Below, piece by piece: positions 33,973 to 41,628 of a DNA stretch of 64,000 bases. A program made the translations under genes and the position numbers. Source of the DNA: Pseudomonas thivervalensis. Its GTDB lineage: Bacteria > Pseudomonadota > Gammaproteobacteria > Pseudomonadales > Pseudomonadaceae. Below the pieces are notes generated by a model that saw nothing but the letters and a program-made list of their open reading frames with translations, had not been told where the DNA came from and searched no databases. The DNA lies in contig NZ_LHVE01000009.1 of assembly GCF_001269655.1 (NCBI RefSeq), positions 372,001 to 436,000 of the forward strand, in the 5' to 3' direction. The stretch's first letter is position 1; every line of letters begins with the position of its first letter.

Positions 33973-34584
33973 TCAGGCGCGCATGCCCAGGAAGAGCAAC
34001 TCGGTGATCCGCCGGACCTGGGTGGAGTGTGCCTCGATGTCCGGTTGTTCCTGGTTGACCAGCCTGAACAACTGCAAGTGCGAATAGTCGTTCAACAGGA
34101 ATGCGGCGAGGTCGACGTCCAAGTCGGCGCGCAGTTTGCCGGCCTGTTGCAATTCCCTGATCAGCCCACTGATTTCCGCCCTGAGCGCATCGTTCATGGC
34201 GCGATACCCTTCCGGCAGCCCGTTGTCGCCACCAAACAGGATCAGCGGCAGCAACTCGCGCCACAGGCTCGGGTGCATGACCTCCAGTGCGTAGCCGGTC
34301 AACAGCCGCTCCAGATAACACAGCGCTTCGACCGGGTCTTCGATTGCAGGCATCTGGCTGCGGGTGTCCGTGAGCGCGCGCTGGTCGGCGTCGTGGAGGA
34401 TTTCCAGGATGATCTCCTGTTTGTTGCCGAAGTACTTGAACACCGTGGGCGCCGATACGCCGGCCTGGCTGGCGATTTGTTCGATGGTGGTGTTCTGGAA
34501 ACCCTGGCGCTCGAACAGTTCGACTGCCGCCTTGCTGATGGCTTGCCGGCGTTCGGCTTTTTGACGTTCACGCAGTCCGCTCAC
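33973..34584 (-). CDS. TetR-family transcriptional regulator
   Basis: 203 residues, with a GTG at 34584 chosen because AAGGACCTCCC lies just before it; the longer frame to 34761 reads straight through a REP pair and is rejected. The N-terminal helix-turn-helix is RQAISKAAVELFERQGFQNT and TIEQIASQAGVSAPTVFKYF, immediately recognisable as TetR; the C-terminal two-thirds is the ligand-binding helical domain. It is convergent with the binding-protein gene and divergent from the GABA-type permease 502 bases away, so either set could be its target. Confidence 0.9.
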   Translation of the reverse strand: MSGLRERQKAERRQAISKAAVELFERQGFQNTTIEQIASQAGVSAPTVFKYFGNKQEIILEILHDADQRALTDTRSQMPAIEDPVEALCYLERLLTGYALEVMHPSLWRELLPLILFGGDNGLPEGYRAMNDALRAEISGLIRELQQAGKLRADLDVDLAAFLLNDYSHLQLFRLVNQEQPDIEAHSTQVRRITELLFLGMRA

Positions 34585-35086
34585 GGGAGGTCCTTGTTGG
34601 AAGAAGAGGTTAAGTGCCTTGGCGCAGCAACCCTGTGGGAGCGAGCTTGCTCGCGATAGCGGTGGATCAGTTGCATTGAAGTCGATTGAAACACCGCCAT
34701 CGCGAGCAAGCTCGCTCCCACAGGATTGTTGGTTGGCAACAGGCCGGGTATAGGTCTGCAAAAATACTTAACCCAGTAAAGTTTTTAAAGGGTTTATTTC
34801 GATGTTGCCCCACAAGGACCTGGCTGAACGCCACGGTCCAGACACCTGGCAAGAGGCAAAACGCCATGCCCCACATGGCGAAATCAGGCATAGAGATGGC
34901 GCGTTCAGGTAACTAACTCGAGAGGGAAGGCAGGTAACGTGGCGCGACTTTTCACCGCAAGTGCGCACGTTCGCTCAAGGTGGATCTACACAACCAAGCG
35001 GTGCCGCTTCCAGGAGGGGCGGGAAAACCAGCGACACCGACGGTCCCTGCGCGCGTCTCAATGTTCGATCACAAGAGAATAAAAAA
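34585..35086. other. Intergenic region with REP pair and AT-rich promoter candidate
   Basis: 502 bases between the TetR gene and the permease. It holds an inverted REP pair (34632-34724) and, at 34770-34794, the arms AACCC and GGGTT around an AT-rich core that could be a regulator site. No convincing small gene was seen. Confidence 0.4.
34632..34724. repeat. Inverted pair of REP elements
   Basis: CCTGTGGGAGCGAGCTTGCT at 34632 onward and its near-exact inverse ending CGCTCCCACAGG at 34724 enclose 27 bases. The pair lies just downstream of the region encoding the TetR start on the minus strand. This head-to-head doublet arrangement recurs at 41475-41568 and 47440-47534. Confidence 0.8.
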
Positions 35087-36487
35087 ATGACCAGCCCCAG
35101 CTTCAAGGATTCGAACGGCCATCTGGCACAGGGCTTCAAGCCTCGTCACGTCACCATGCTGTCCATTGCCGGAATCATCGGTGCGGGTCTGTTCGTGGGA
35201 TCGGGCCATGCCATTGCCGCCGCTGGCCCGGCCGTCATGCTGGCCTATCTGTTTTCCGGGCTGTTGGTGGTCCTGGTCATGCGCATGCTGGGCGAGATGG
35301 CCGTCGCCAATCCGGACACTGGCTCCTTTTCTACCTATGCCGATCAGGCCATCGGGCGCTGGGCAGGCTTCACCATCGGTTGGCTCTACTGGTGGTTCTG
35401 GGTACTGGTGATTCCCATCGAAGCGTTGGCCGCCGGTCATGTCCTCAACCAATGGTTTCCCGCCGTCGATGCCTGGCTGTTCGCCTCGGTGTCGATCGTT
35501 CTGCTGGCCGTCACGAACCTGTTCAGCGTGTCGAAGTACGGCGAGTTCGAATTCTGGTTCGCCATGGCCAAGGTCGTGGCGATCATTGGCTTCATCTCCC
35601 TGGGGTTCGCGGTGCTGATGGGCTGGATACCCGAGCGCGAAGCCAGCGGCCTGAGTCGGTTGATGGAGGAGCATGGCGGGTTCGCCCCCAACGGCCTGTC
35701 GGCGGTGGTGGGCGCGTTCATCACCATCATGTTCAGCTTCATCGGTACGGAGGCGGTGACGATCGCGGCCGCCGAATCCGATAACCCCGCGCAGAACATT
35801 GCCAAGGCCACCCGTTCGGTGATCTGGCGTATCGGTGTGTTCTACCTGCTGTCGATCTTCGTGGTCATTTCCGTGGTGCCCTGGAACGATCCGCTCCTGG
35901 CTTCAGTCGGTTCCTACCAGCGGGCCCTGGAACTGATGAACATTCCCCACGCCAAATTCCTGGTGGATGTGGTGGTGCTGATCGCCGTGGCCAGTTGCAT
36001 GAACTCCTCGATCTACATCGCCTCGCGGATGCTGTACTCCCTGGGCCGCCGCGGCGATGCGCCAAAGGCGGTGAAGGTGACGTCCTCGGCCGGCGTTCCA
36101 AGGTCCGCAGTGATTGCCAGTACCGTGCTGGGCGCGGGTGTCACCTTGTTCAGCTACTTCATGCCCGCCGGCCTGTTCCAGTTCCTGCTCGCCAGCTCCG
36201 GCGCCATCGCCTTGCTGGTGTACCTGGTGATCGCCATCTCGCAACTGCGCATGCGCCGGATGTTGCAACGGCAGAATATCGAGCTGCCTTTTCGCATGTG
36301 GCTGTTCCCCTGGCTGACCTGGTTGGTCATCGTGTTCATCTCGGCGGCGCTGGCGGTCATGATGATCACGCCCGAGCATCGCAGCGAGGTCAGTACCACC
36401 CTGGGCCTGGCGCTGATCATTTCCTTTATCGGCCTGGCGACATCGCGGCATTCGCCCCAGCCTGAGAGCGTCGCCTCGCTCGGCTAA
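35087..36487 (+). CDS. Amino-acid permease, GABA/APC type
   Basis: 466 residues starting at 35087 with AGAGAAT upstream. It begins with the short cytoplasmic leader and first helix typical of the APC superfamily (LAQGFKPRHVTMLSIAGII, GAGLFVGSGHAIAAAGP), has about 12 hydrophobic segments and the conserved FSFIGTEAVTIAAAESDNP and VASCMNSSIYIASRMLYSLG motifs. The sequence is close to GabP-like gamma-aminobutyrate permeases, which are proton symporters. GABA is a breakdown product of polyamines and of amide-linked omega-amino acids, which would fit the hydrolase and binding protein nearby. A hairpin follows the gene. Confidence 0.87.
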   Translation: MTSPSFKDSNGHLAQGFKPRHVTMLSIAGIIGAGLFVGSGHAIAAAGPAVMLAYLFSGLLVVLVMRMLGEMAVANPDTGSFSTYADQAIGRWAGFTIGWLYWWFWVLVIPIEALAAGHVLNQWFPAVDAWLFASVSIVLLAVTNLFSVSKYGEFEFWFAMAKVVAIIGFISLGFAVLMGWIPEREASGLSRLMEEHGGFAPNGLSAVVGAFITIMFSFIGTEAVTIAAAESDNPAQNIAKATRSVIWRIGVFYLLSIFVVISVVPWNDPLLASVGSYQRALELMNIPHAKFLVDVVVLIAVASCMNSSIYIASRMLYSLGRRGDAPKAVKVTSSAGVPRSAVIASTVLGAGVTLFSYFMPAGLFQFLLASSGAIALLVYLVIAISQLRMRRMLQRQNIELPFRMWLFPWLTWLVIVFISAALAVMMITPEHRSEVSTTLGLALIISFIGLATSRHSPQPESVASLG

Positions 36488-36793
36488 CCCCCTCATTTTC
36501 CCCAGTTGACGCCACGTTACTGGCGTCAACAAAACCGCTTTTCAAGCCCATTCAAGGCGCAAAAACCTCCGTCTTGAAGCGCGGCTCTTCCGCCTGTCAC
36601 CCACTTGCAAACCCAGCCTTGCGAAGCGGCACTAACCCGCGGCCGCGTTGTCAGTAATTGGCGCCTGTAGGGATGAGGATCGTCCCTGGTATCGGCACAT
36701 CGGCTGAATAGTTTTTCTCGAGCCTCCTCGGGAAAAAGAGCCTCGCGACGGATTGCGTCCTAGACCGACAATTTCTCTTGCAGGCTATTTTCC
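36488..36793. other. Intergenic region before the type I secretion operon
   Basis: 306 bases. A hairpin at 36505-36530 ends the permease transcript. The remainder should contain the secretion-operon promoter; no conserved box could be assigned. The ribosome site before 36794 (GCAGGC) is weak. Confidence 0.4.
36505..36530 (+). terminator. Terminator-like hairpin after the permease
   Basis: A perfect 10-bp stem, GTTGACGCCA (36505-36514) with TGGCGTCAAC (36521-36530), and a 6-base loop. It is preceded by a CTCATTTTCC tract and followed by AAAACCGCTTTT, so it could terminate in either direction. Confidence 0.6.
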
Positions 36794-38515
36794 ATGGGGT
36801 TTCTACTCGATCCGCGTCATGACATCGATGCTGCCTTATTGAGCTACCGCCGGGTGTTCTGGGCTCTGGCGCTGTTCAGTGGCGTGATCAATCTGCTGGT
36901 GCTGGTGCCGTCGCTGTACATGATGCAGGTCTACGACCGGGTCCTGACCAGCCGCAACGAAACCACCTTGTTCATGCTCACCTTGATGGCCCTGGGACTG
37001 TTCATGTTCAGTGCCCTGATCGAGTGGGTGCGCGGCGAGGTGATGATTCGCATGAGCGCGGGGCTGGACGATGCCCTGGGCGAGCGGGTTTTCGACGCCG
37101 CCTTCGCCCGCAGCCTGCGCGAGCACAACGCCAACCCGGCGCAGGTGCTCACCGACCTGGCGACGCTGCGCCAGTTGATCACCGGGCAGGGCCTGATCGC
37201 TTTGCTCGACGCACCCTGGCTGCCGATCTTCCTGCTGGTGGCGTTCATCTTTCATCCCTGGTTCGGCGTGCTGACGCTGGTGCTCGCCCTGGTGCTGATC
37301 GGCTTGGCGCTGTGGGGCGAACTGGCGACACGTACACGCCTGGGTGAAGCCAATCGCCTGGGCGTGCAATCGTCGATCTACGTCAATAGCACGCTGCACA
37401 ACGCTGAGGTCATCCAGGCGCTGGGCATGCTCGGGCCGTTGCGCCAGCGCTGGAGCCTGTTGCAGCAACGCATCATTGCTGCCCAGGCCCATGCCAGCGA
37501 CCGCGGCGCGCGCATCACCTCGGCAACGCGTTTCGTGCGGATTTCCGGGCAGTCCCTGGCGTTGGGCCTGGGGGCTTTGCTGGTGCTGGAGGGCCAACTG
37601 TCGGCGGGCATGATGATTGCGATGTCGCTGTTGCTGGGACGGGCCCTCGCGCCGGTGGAAATCGCCATCGGCTCGTGGAAGCAATTCAATTCCGGGCGCC
37701 AGAGCTACCAGCGCCTGGGCCAATTGCTGGCCCAACACCCGCGCGAGCGCCTGCGCATGCCGTTGCCGCCACCGACCGGGGCGGTGAGGCTGGAGCAGTT
37801 GTATGTCGGCCCGCCGGGTGCTTCGCAACCGATCTTGCGGGGGATCAATTTCAGTCTCGCCAAGGGCGACGTACTGGCCGTGGTCGGGCCCAGTGCCAGT
37901 GGCAAATCGACGCTGGCCCGTGCCCTGGTCGGGGTCTGGCCGGCCATGGGCGGGTCGGTGCGCCTGGACGATGCCGAGATCAGCCAGTGGTCCCATGACG
38001 CCCTGGGCCCATACCTGGGGTACCTGCCCCAGGACATCGAGTTGTTCGACGGCACGGTTGCCGACAACATTGCCCGTTTCGGCGAGCAGGACGCGGACCA
38101 GATCATCGCCGCCGGACGGCATGCCGGCATCCACGAAATGATCCTGCGGTTTCCCAAGGGCTACGACACGCCGCTGGGCCCTGGCGGGCTTGGCTTGTCC
38201 GGTGGGCAAAAACAACGCCTCGGCCTGGCGCGCGCGCTCTACGGCCGACCGTCGCTGATCGTGCTCGATGAGCCCAACTCCAATCTCGATGACGCCGGCG
38301 AGCTGGCGCTGGTCCAGGCCATCAATGTGCTCAAGGCGACCGGCAGCACCGTGGTGTTGATCACTCATCGGCCCAGTGTGCTGGCAGTGGTCGATCACAT
38401 CCTGGTGCTCAAGGACGGGACTCAACAAGCGTTCGGGCCTCGAGACCGGGTGCTCAAGGCATTGATGCCGGGGCCGAGACCGGCCGCGGTCCGGGAGGCT
38501 GGCGGCGATGCGTGA
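36794..38515 (+). CDS. Type I secretion ABC transporter (AprD/PrtD type)
   Basis: 573 residues. An N-terminal export-ABC membrane domain (LLVLVPSLYMMQVYDRVLTSRN, in part, is diagnostic) with about six helices is followed by the ATPase: Walker A VGPSASGKST, Q-loop LGYLPQDIELFDGTVADNIARF, signature LSGGQKQRLGLARAL, Walker B LIVLDEPNSNLDD and the switch histidine in LITHRP. No peptidase C39 domain is present, so it exports proteins by a C-terminal signal, as for proteases, lipases and RTX epimerases. The gene overlaps the fusion-protein gene by 8 bases. The large RTX epimerase gene directly facing the operon is the obvious cargo. Confidence 0.93.
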   Translation: MGFLLDPRHDIDAALLSYRRVFWALALFSGVINLLVLVPSLYMMQVYDRVLTSRNETTLFMLTLMALGLFMFSALIEWVRGEVMIRMSAGLDDALGERVFDAAFARSLREHNANPAQVLTDLATLRQLITGQGLIALLDAPWLPIFLLVAFIFHPWFGVLTLVLALVLIGLALWGELATRTRLGEANRLGVQSSIYVNSTLHNAEVIQALGMLGPLRQRWSLLQQRIIAAQAHASDRGARITSATRFVRISGQSLALGLGALLVLEGQLSAGMMIAMSLLLGRALAPVEIAIGSWKQFNSGRQSYQRLGQLLAQHPRERLRMPLPPPTGAVRLEQLYVGPPGASQPILRGINFSLAKGDVLAVVGPSASGKSTLARALVGVWPAMGGSVRLDDAEISQWSHDALGPYLGYLPQDIELFDGTVADNIARFGEQDADQIIAAGRHAGIHEMILRFPKGYDTPLGPGGLGLSGGQKQRLGLARALYGRPSLIVLDEPNSNLDDAGELALVQAINVLKATGSTVVLITHRPSVLAVVDHILVLKDGTQQAFGPRDRVLKALMPGPRPAAVREAGGDA

Positions 38516-39878
38516 TCTGATCCCTGAGGCACAGACCTACAGTGAGCAGGGGCTGAGTGTGCGCGGCACCACGACACTCCCCAGTGCTCGGACCGACGCC
38601 GGGAGCGCGGCCCGTTATGGCGTGGGATTCCTGGTCCTGACGCTGGGCGGTTTCCTGCTCTGGGCCTGCCTGGCGCCACTCGACCAAGGGGTGGTGGGCA
38701 GCGGCACCGTGGTGGTGGCGGGGGAGCGCAAGGCGGTGCAGTCGTTGGTCGGTGGGGTGGTGGAAAAGCTGCTGGTCAGCGATGGCGACCGGGTCACCCA
38801 GGGGCAATTGCTCGTGCAGCTCAACACGGTGCAGGCGCAGTCGCAACTGGACGTGACCCTGGGCAAGTTGCTCAACGATCGCAGCATCGAGGCGCGCTTG
38901 ATTGCCGAGCGCCTGGGCAGTGCCGAGATCCAATGGCCCGCCGAACTGCTGGCGCACGCCGACGAGCCACGGGTCAAGGCGGCCATGGCCTTGCAGAGCC
39001 AATTGTTCATCACCCGCCGCGCGGAGCTGGGCAGTCGCTTGCAAATCATCGAGCACGAAGCCGCGGCGTTGCAGCAGCAGTTGCTGGGGTATGAAGGAGT
39101 CAAGCGCAACTACGACGCGCAGATGCGCTTTCAGCAGCAGGAGCTTGAGGGCCTGCGTGACCTGGCCCGGGAAGGCTACGTTCCGCGCAACAAACTGTTC
39201 GAGGCCGAGCGCAACGCGGCCCAGTTGGCGGGGCAGATCGCCTCTGGCGTGGGCGATGTCGGCAGGACCCGCCAGGCGATCAACGAAAGCCGGCTCAAGG
39301 CCTTGCAGGCGCAGCAGGAATTTCGCCGCGATGCCGAGACGCAGCTCAGCGAGGTCTCGGCCGAGGCGGCCGGTTATGCCGATCAGATTCGGGCCTTGCA
39401 GTTTGAGGTCGACAACGGTGCGATCCGGGCGCCGGTGGCCGGGCAGGTGATGGATGTGAGCATTCACACGGTCGGCGGCGTTGCACAGGCCGGCCAGACC
39501 CTGATGCAGGTGGTGCCGCTGGATGCGCCGATGGCGATCACTGCCCGGTTCGAGCCGCTGATGGCCAACAAACTGCGCCCGGGCCTGCCGGTGCATGTGC
39601 ATTTTACCGCGCTGCAACGGGTGGATACGCCGACGGTCACCGGCACGGTGACGACGGTGTCGGCGGACCAGTTGATCAATGAGCAGACGCACCAACCGTA
39701 CTTCTCCGCCAAGGTCGAGATTCCCGCCGACACCGTGGCCGCGTTGCAGAGCGCCGGCCTGCTGGTGCGCCCCGGCATGCTCGCCGATGTCACGGTGGTG
39801 ACGGGCGAACGCACCTTGATGAATTACCTGATGAAACCGTTGCGTGAACGCTTGCTGGCAGCCTTCAAAGAGGAATGA
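38508..39878 (+). CDS. Type I secretion membrane-fusion protein (AprE/PrtE, HlyD family)
   Basis: 456 residues starting inside the end of the ABC gene. A cytoplasmic leader of about 35 residues and one membrane anchor (VGFLVLTLGGFLLWACLAP) precede GSGTVVVAGERKAVQSLVGGV, a long coiled coil rich in Gln and Glu (about residues 95-290), and the C-terminal half with APVAGQVMDVSIHTVGGVA, LRPGLPVHVHFTA and LVRPGMLADVTVVTGERT. This matches the PrtE/AprE group that contacts both the ABC exporter and the TolC-like duct. Its stop overlaps the next gene's start as ATGA, so all three proteins are translationally coupled. Confidence 0.93.
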   Translation: MRDLIPEAQTYSEQGLSVRGTTTLPSARTDAGSAARYGVGFLVLTLGGFLLWACLAPLDQGVVGSGTVVVAGERKAVQSLVGGVVEKLLVSDGDRVTQGQLLVQLNTVQAQSQLDVTLGKLLNDRSIEARLIAERLGSAEIQWPAELLAHADEPRVKAAMALQSQLFITRRAELGSRLQIIEHEAAALQQQLLGYEGVKRNYDAQMRFQQQELEGLRDLAREGYVPRNKLFEAERNAAQLAGQIASGVGDVGRTRQAINESRLKALQAQQEFRRDAETQLSEVSAEAAGYADQIRALQFEVDNGAIRAPVAGQVMDVSIHTVGGVAQAGQTLMQVVPLDAPMAITARFEPLMANKLRPGLPVHVHFTALQRVDTPTVTGTVTTVSADQLINEQTHQPYFSAKVEIPADTVAALQSAGLLVRPGMLADVTVVTGERTLMNYLMKPLRERLLAAFKEE

Positions 39879-41230
39879 GCATGGTCGACCGTTGCCGCTA
39901 CCGTTGGCGTGTGTTACTGGGCCTGTATACCGGTTGGGCGGTGATCAATCCGCTGTGGGCCGCCGAGGGTGGCCTGAGCCTCACCGCCGCCTACGATGCC
40001 TCGCGCCTCAACGATCCGACCGTGCAATCGGCGGCCCACGCCTTTGAGGCTTCACGGCATGAGGAGGACATCGGTCGTGGCGGCCTCTACCCGCAAGTGT
40101 CGCTGAGTTCGCGCTACGGCTACGGCGGGCGTACCGACGGCGGCGACGACAGCACTTACGTCAACAGCAACGACTACCAGGCGAACAATGTCACCCTGGC
40201 GGCGCAACAGCCGCTCTACGACAAGGCCCGCTGGGCGGCGTACCAGGAAGGCAAGGCGCGGGGGCAACTGGGCACCCAGGTGTTCGACGTGGCTGGCCAG
40301 ACCTTGTATGACCGGGTGGCGAAGGGGTATTTCGACGTCGCCCGGGCCGAGAACGAGATCAAGCTGATCCAGCAACAAAAGGCGGCTATCCAAGGCTTGG
40401 TCATCCAGAGCAAAAAGCTCTATGAAGGTGGCCAGGGCGCGATCACTGACATCGACGAAGCCCAGGCGCGGCTCGACCTGGTGCAAGCCCAGGAGGCCGA
40501 AGCCCAGGCCCGTCGCGTGGCGGCATTACGGGCCTTGTCCGGGCGAGCCAGCGTGCCCATCGATGACATCCTGCCAATGCGCGAGGAGCTGGCCGCTGGA
40601 AGTCCGATCCCGCCGGAGCAGGATTTGCCGTACTGGACCGCGATTGCCCGCCAGGCCAGCCCCGAGCTGGCCGCCCGGCTGGCGGCAGTGAAAGTCGCCG
40701 AGGCCCAGGCCGACAGCCAGCGCGCCGGGCATTATCCGACTTTGTCGCTGACCACTCAGCTGACCCGCCGGGAAACCCGTCAATACCAGGAACTCGACCC
40801 GCGCCAGGACACCTATTACGTGGGCGTGCAACTGGACATTCCGCTGTATCGCGGCGGGGCCGTGCGAGCGTCGGTGGCCAAGGCCGAAGCGCAACTGGCC
40901 GGCGCTCAGTCCGACTACGACGTGCAACGCCAGCAACTGGCCGAAGACATCGAGGCCGATTACCTGGGCGTCGTCGCCGGGTTTACCAAGAGCAAGGCCA
41001 TGCAGCGGGCGGTGGAGTCCAATCAGCGCGCATTGGCCTCGACGGAAAAGGGCTTCCAGGGCGGTGTGCGTTCCACGGTAGATATTCTTGATGCACAGCA
41101 GCGGCTGTTCCAGGCCCGCCGGGACCTGCTCAACACCAAGCTCGACATGCTGCAAAGCTATGTGAGCCTGCACACCCACACCGGCCAGATGAACCGCGCG
41201 GTGCTGGAGCAGGTGCAAAGCTTGTTCTAG
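39875..41230 (+). CDS. Type I secretion outer-membrane channel (TolC/AprF type)
   Basis: 451 residues. A signal peptide (about 1-30, ending LWAAEGG) is followed by the two OEP repeats of TolC-like proteins: LSLTAAYDASRLNDPTVQSA, YDRVAKGYFDVARAENEIKL and GGQGAITDIDEAQARLDL in the first, PTLSLTTQLTRRE, VQLDIPLYRGGAVRASVAKA and GGVRSTVDILDAQQRLFQARRDL (in part) in the second. It completes the exporter. There is no lipobox, unlike the other channel in this window at 20540-21997. REP elements lie downstream, between it and the facing epimerase gene. Confidence 0.93.
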   Translation: MSMVDRCRYRWRVLLGLYTGWAVINPLWAAEGGLSLTAAYDASRLNDPTVQSAAHAFEASRHEEDIGRGGLYPQVSLSSRYGYGGRTDGGDDSTYVNSNDYQANNVTLAAQQPLYDKARWAAYQEGKARGQLGTQVFDVAGQTLYDRVAKGYFDVARAENEIKLIQQQKAAIQGLVIQSKKLYEGGQGAITDIDEAQARLDLVQAQEAEAQARRVAALRALSGRASVPIDDILPMREELAAGSPIPPEQDLPYWTAIARQASPELAARLAAVKVAEAQADSQRAGHYPTLSLTTQLTRRETRQYQELDPRQDTYYVGVQLDIPLYRGGAVRASVAKAEAQLAGAQSDYDVQRQQLAEDIEADYLGVVAGFTKSKAMQRAVESNQRALASTEKGFQGGVRSTVDILDAQQRLFQARRDLLNTKLDMLQSYVSLHTHTGQMNRAVLEQVQSLF

Positions 41231-41258
41231 AAACCCAGGGTTGAAGTTTGCATTCATC

Positions 41259-41568
41259 CCTGTGGCGAGGGAGCTTGCTCCCGCTGGGCTGCGAAGCAGC
41301 CCCAAACCCAGGCAATGAGTAGTTTCAGGCAGACCGAGTCCAGCGGTTCACGACTGCTGCGCAGCCGAGCGGGAGCAAGCTCCCTCGCCACAAAAGCTGT
41401 CCATGACCACTGCTCAACTTTTCTGATCCAACATGCCCCTGGGGTTGACCTGGGTTTTTCTGGCACAGCAATGTCCCTGTGGGAGCGAGCCTGCTCGCGA
41501 TGGCGGTGTGTCAGTCAGCATCCCTGTTGGATGTGCTGGCGTCATCGCGAGCAGGCTCGCTCCCACAG
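41259..41568. repeat. Cluster of four REP-type palindromes (398-base gap)
   Basis: Two elements of the TGTGGCGAGGGAGC type face each other at 41259-41311 and 41356-41392, and two of the TGTGGGAGCGAGC type at 41475-41508 and 41541-41568. The gap between the secretion operon and the epimerase gene is otherwise empty of genes. Such clusters often separate convergent transcripts. Confidence 0.8.
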
Positions 41569-41604
41569 TTTGATTTGTGGTTGTCTTGGGTTTCTCTGGC
41601 ATAG

Positions 41605-41626
41605 CAAGCCCCCCGGAGGGGGCTTG
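41605..41626 (-). terminator. Hairpin just after the epimerase stop
   Basis: The arms CAAGCCCCC (41605-41613) and GGGGGCTTG (41618-41626) form a perfect 9-bp stem with a CGGA loop (plus-strand view) directly beyond the epimerase stop. It has no T-run, but its position fits a transcript end. Confidence 0.55.
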
Positions 41627-41628
41627 GG

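Noticed and set aside
34585-34761. Longer N-terminus for the TetR regulator
   Set aside because: It would translate through an inverted REP pair; the GTG at 34584 has a good ribosome site and gives the usual family length.
36836-38428. 530-codon minus-strand frame across the type I ABC gene
   Set aside because: Antisense shadow of a gene with all ABC motifs; Gln/His-rich translation with no domain.
41259-41568. Clustered repeats resembling a CRISPR array
   Set aside because: Repeats are palindromic, in mixed orientation and irregularly spaced, with no cas genes; they are REP elements.
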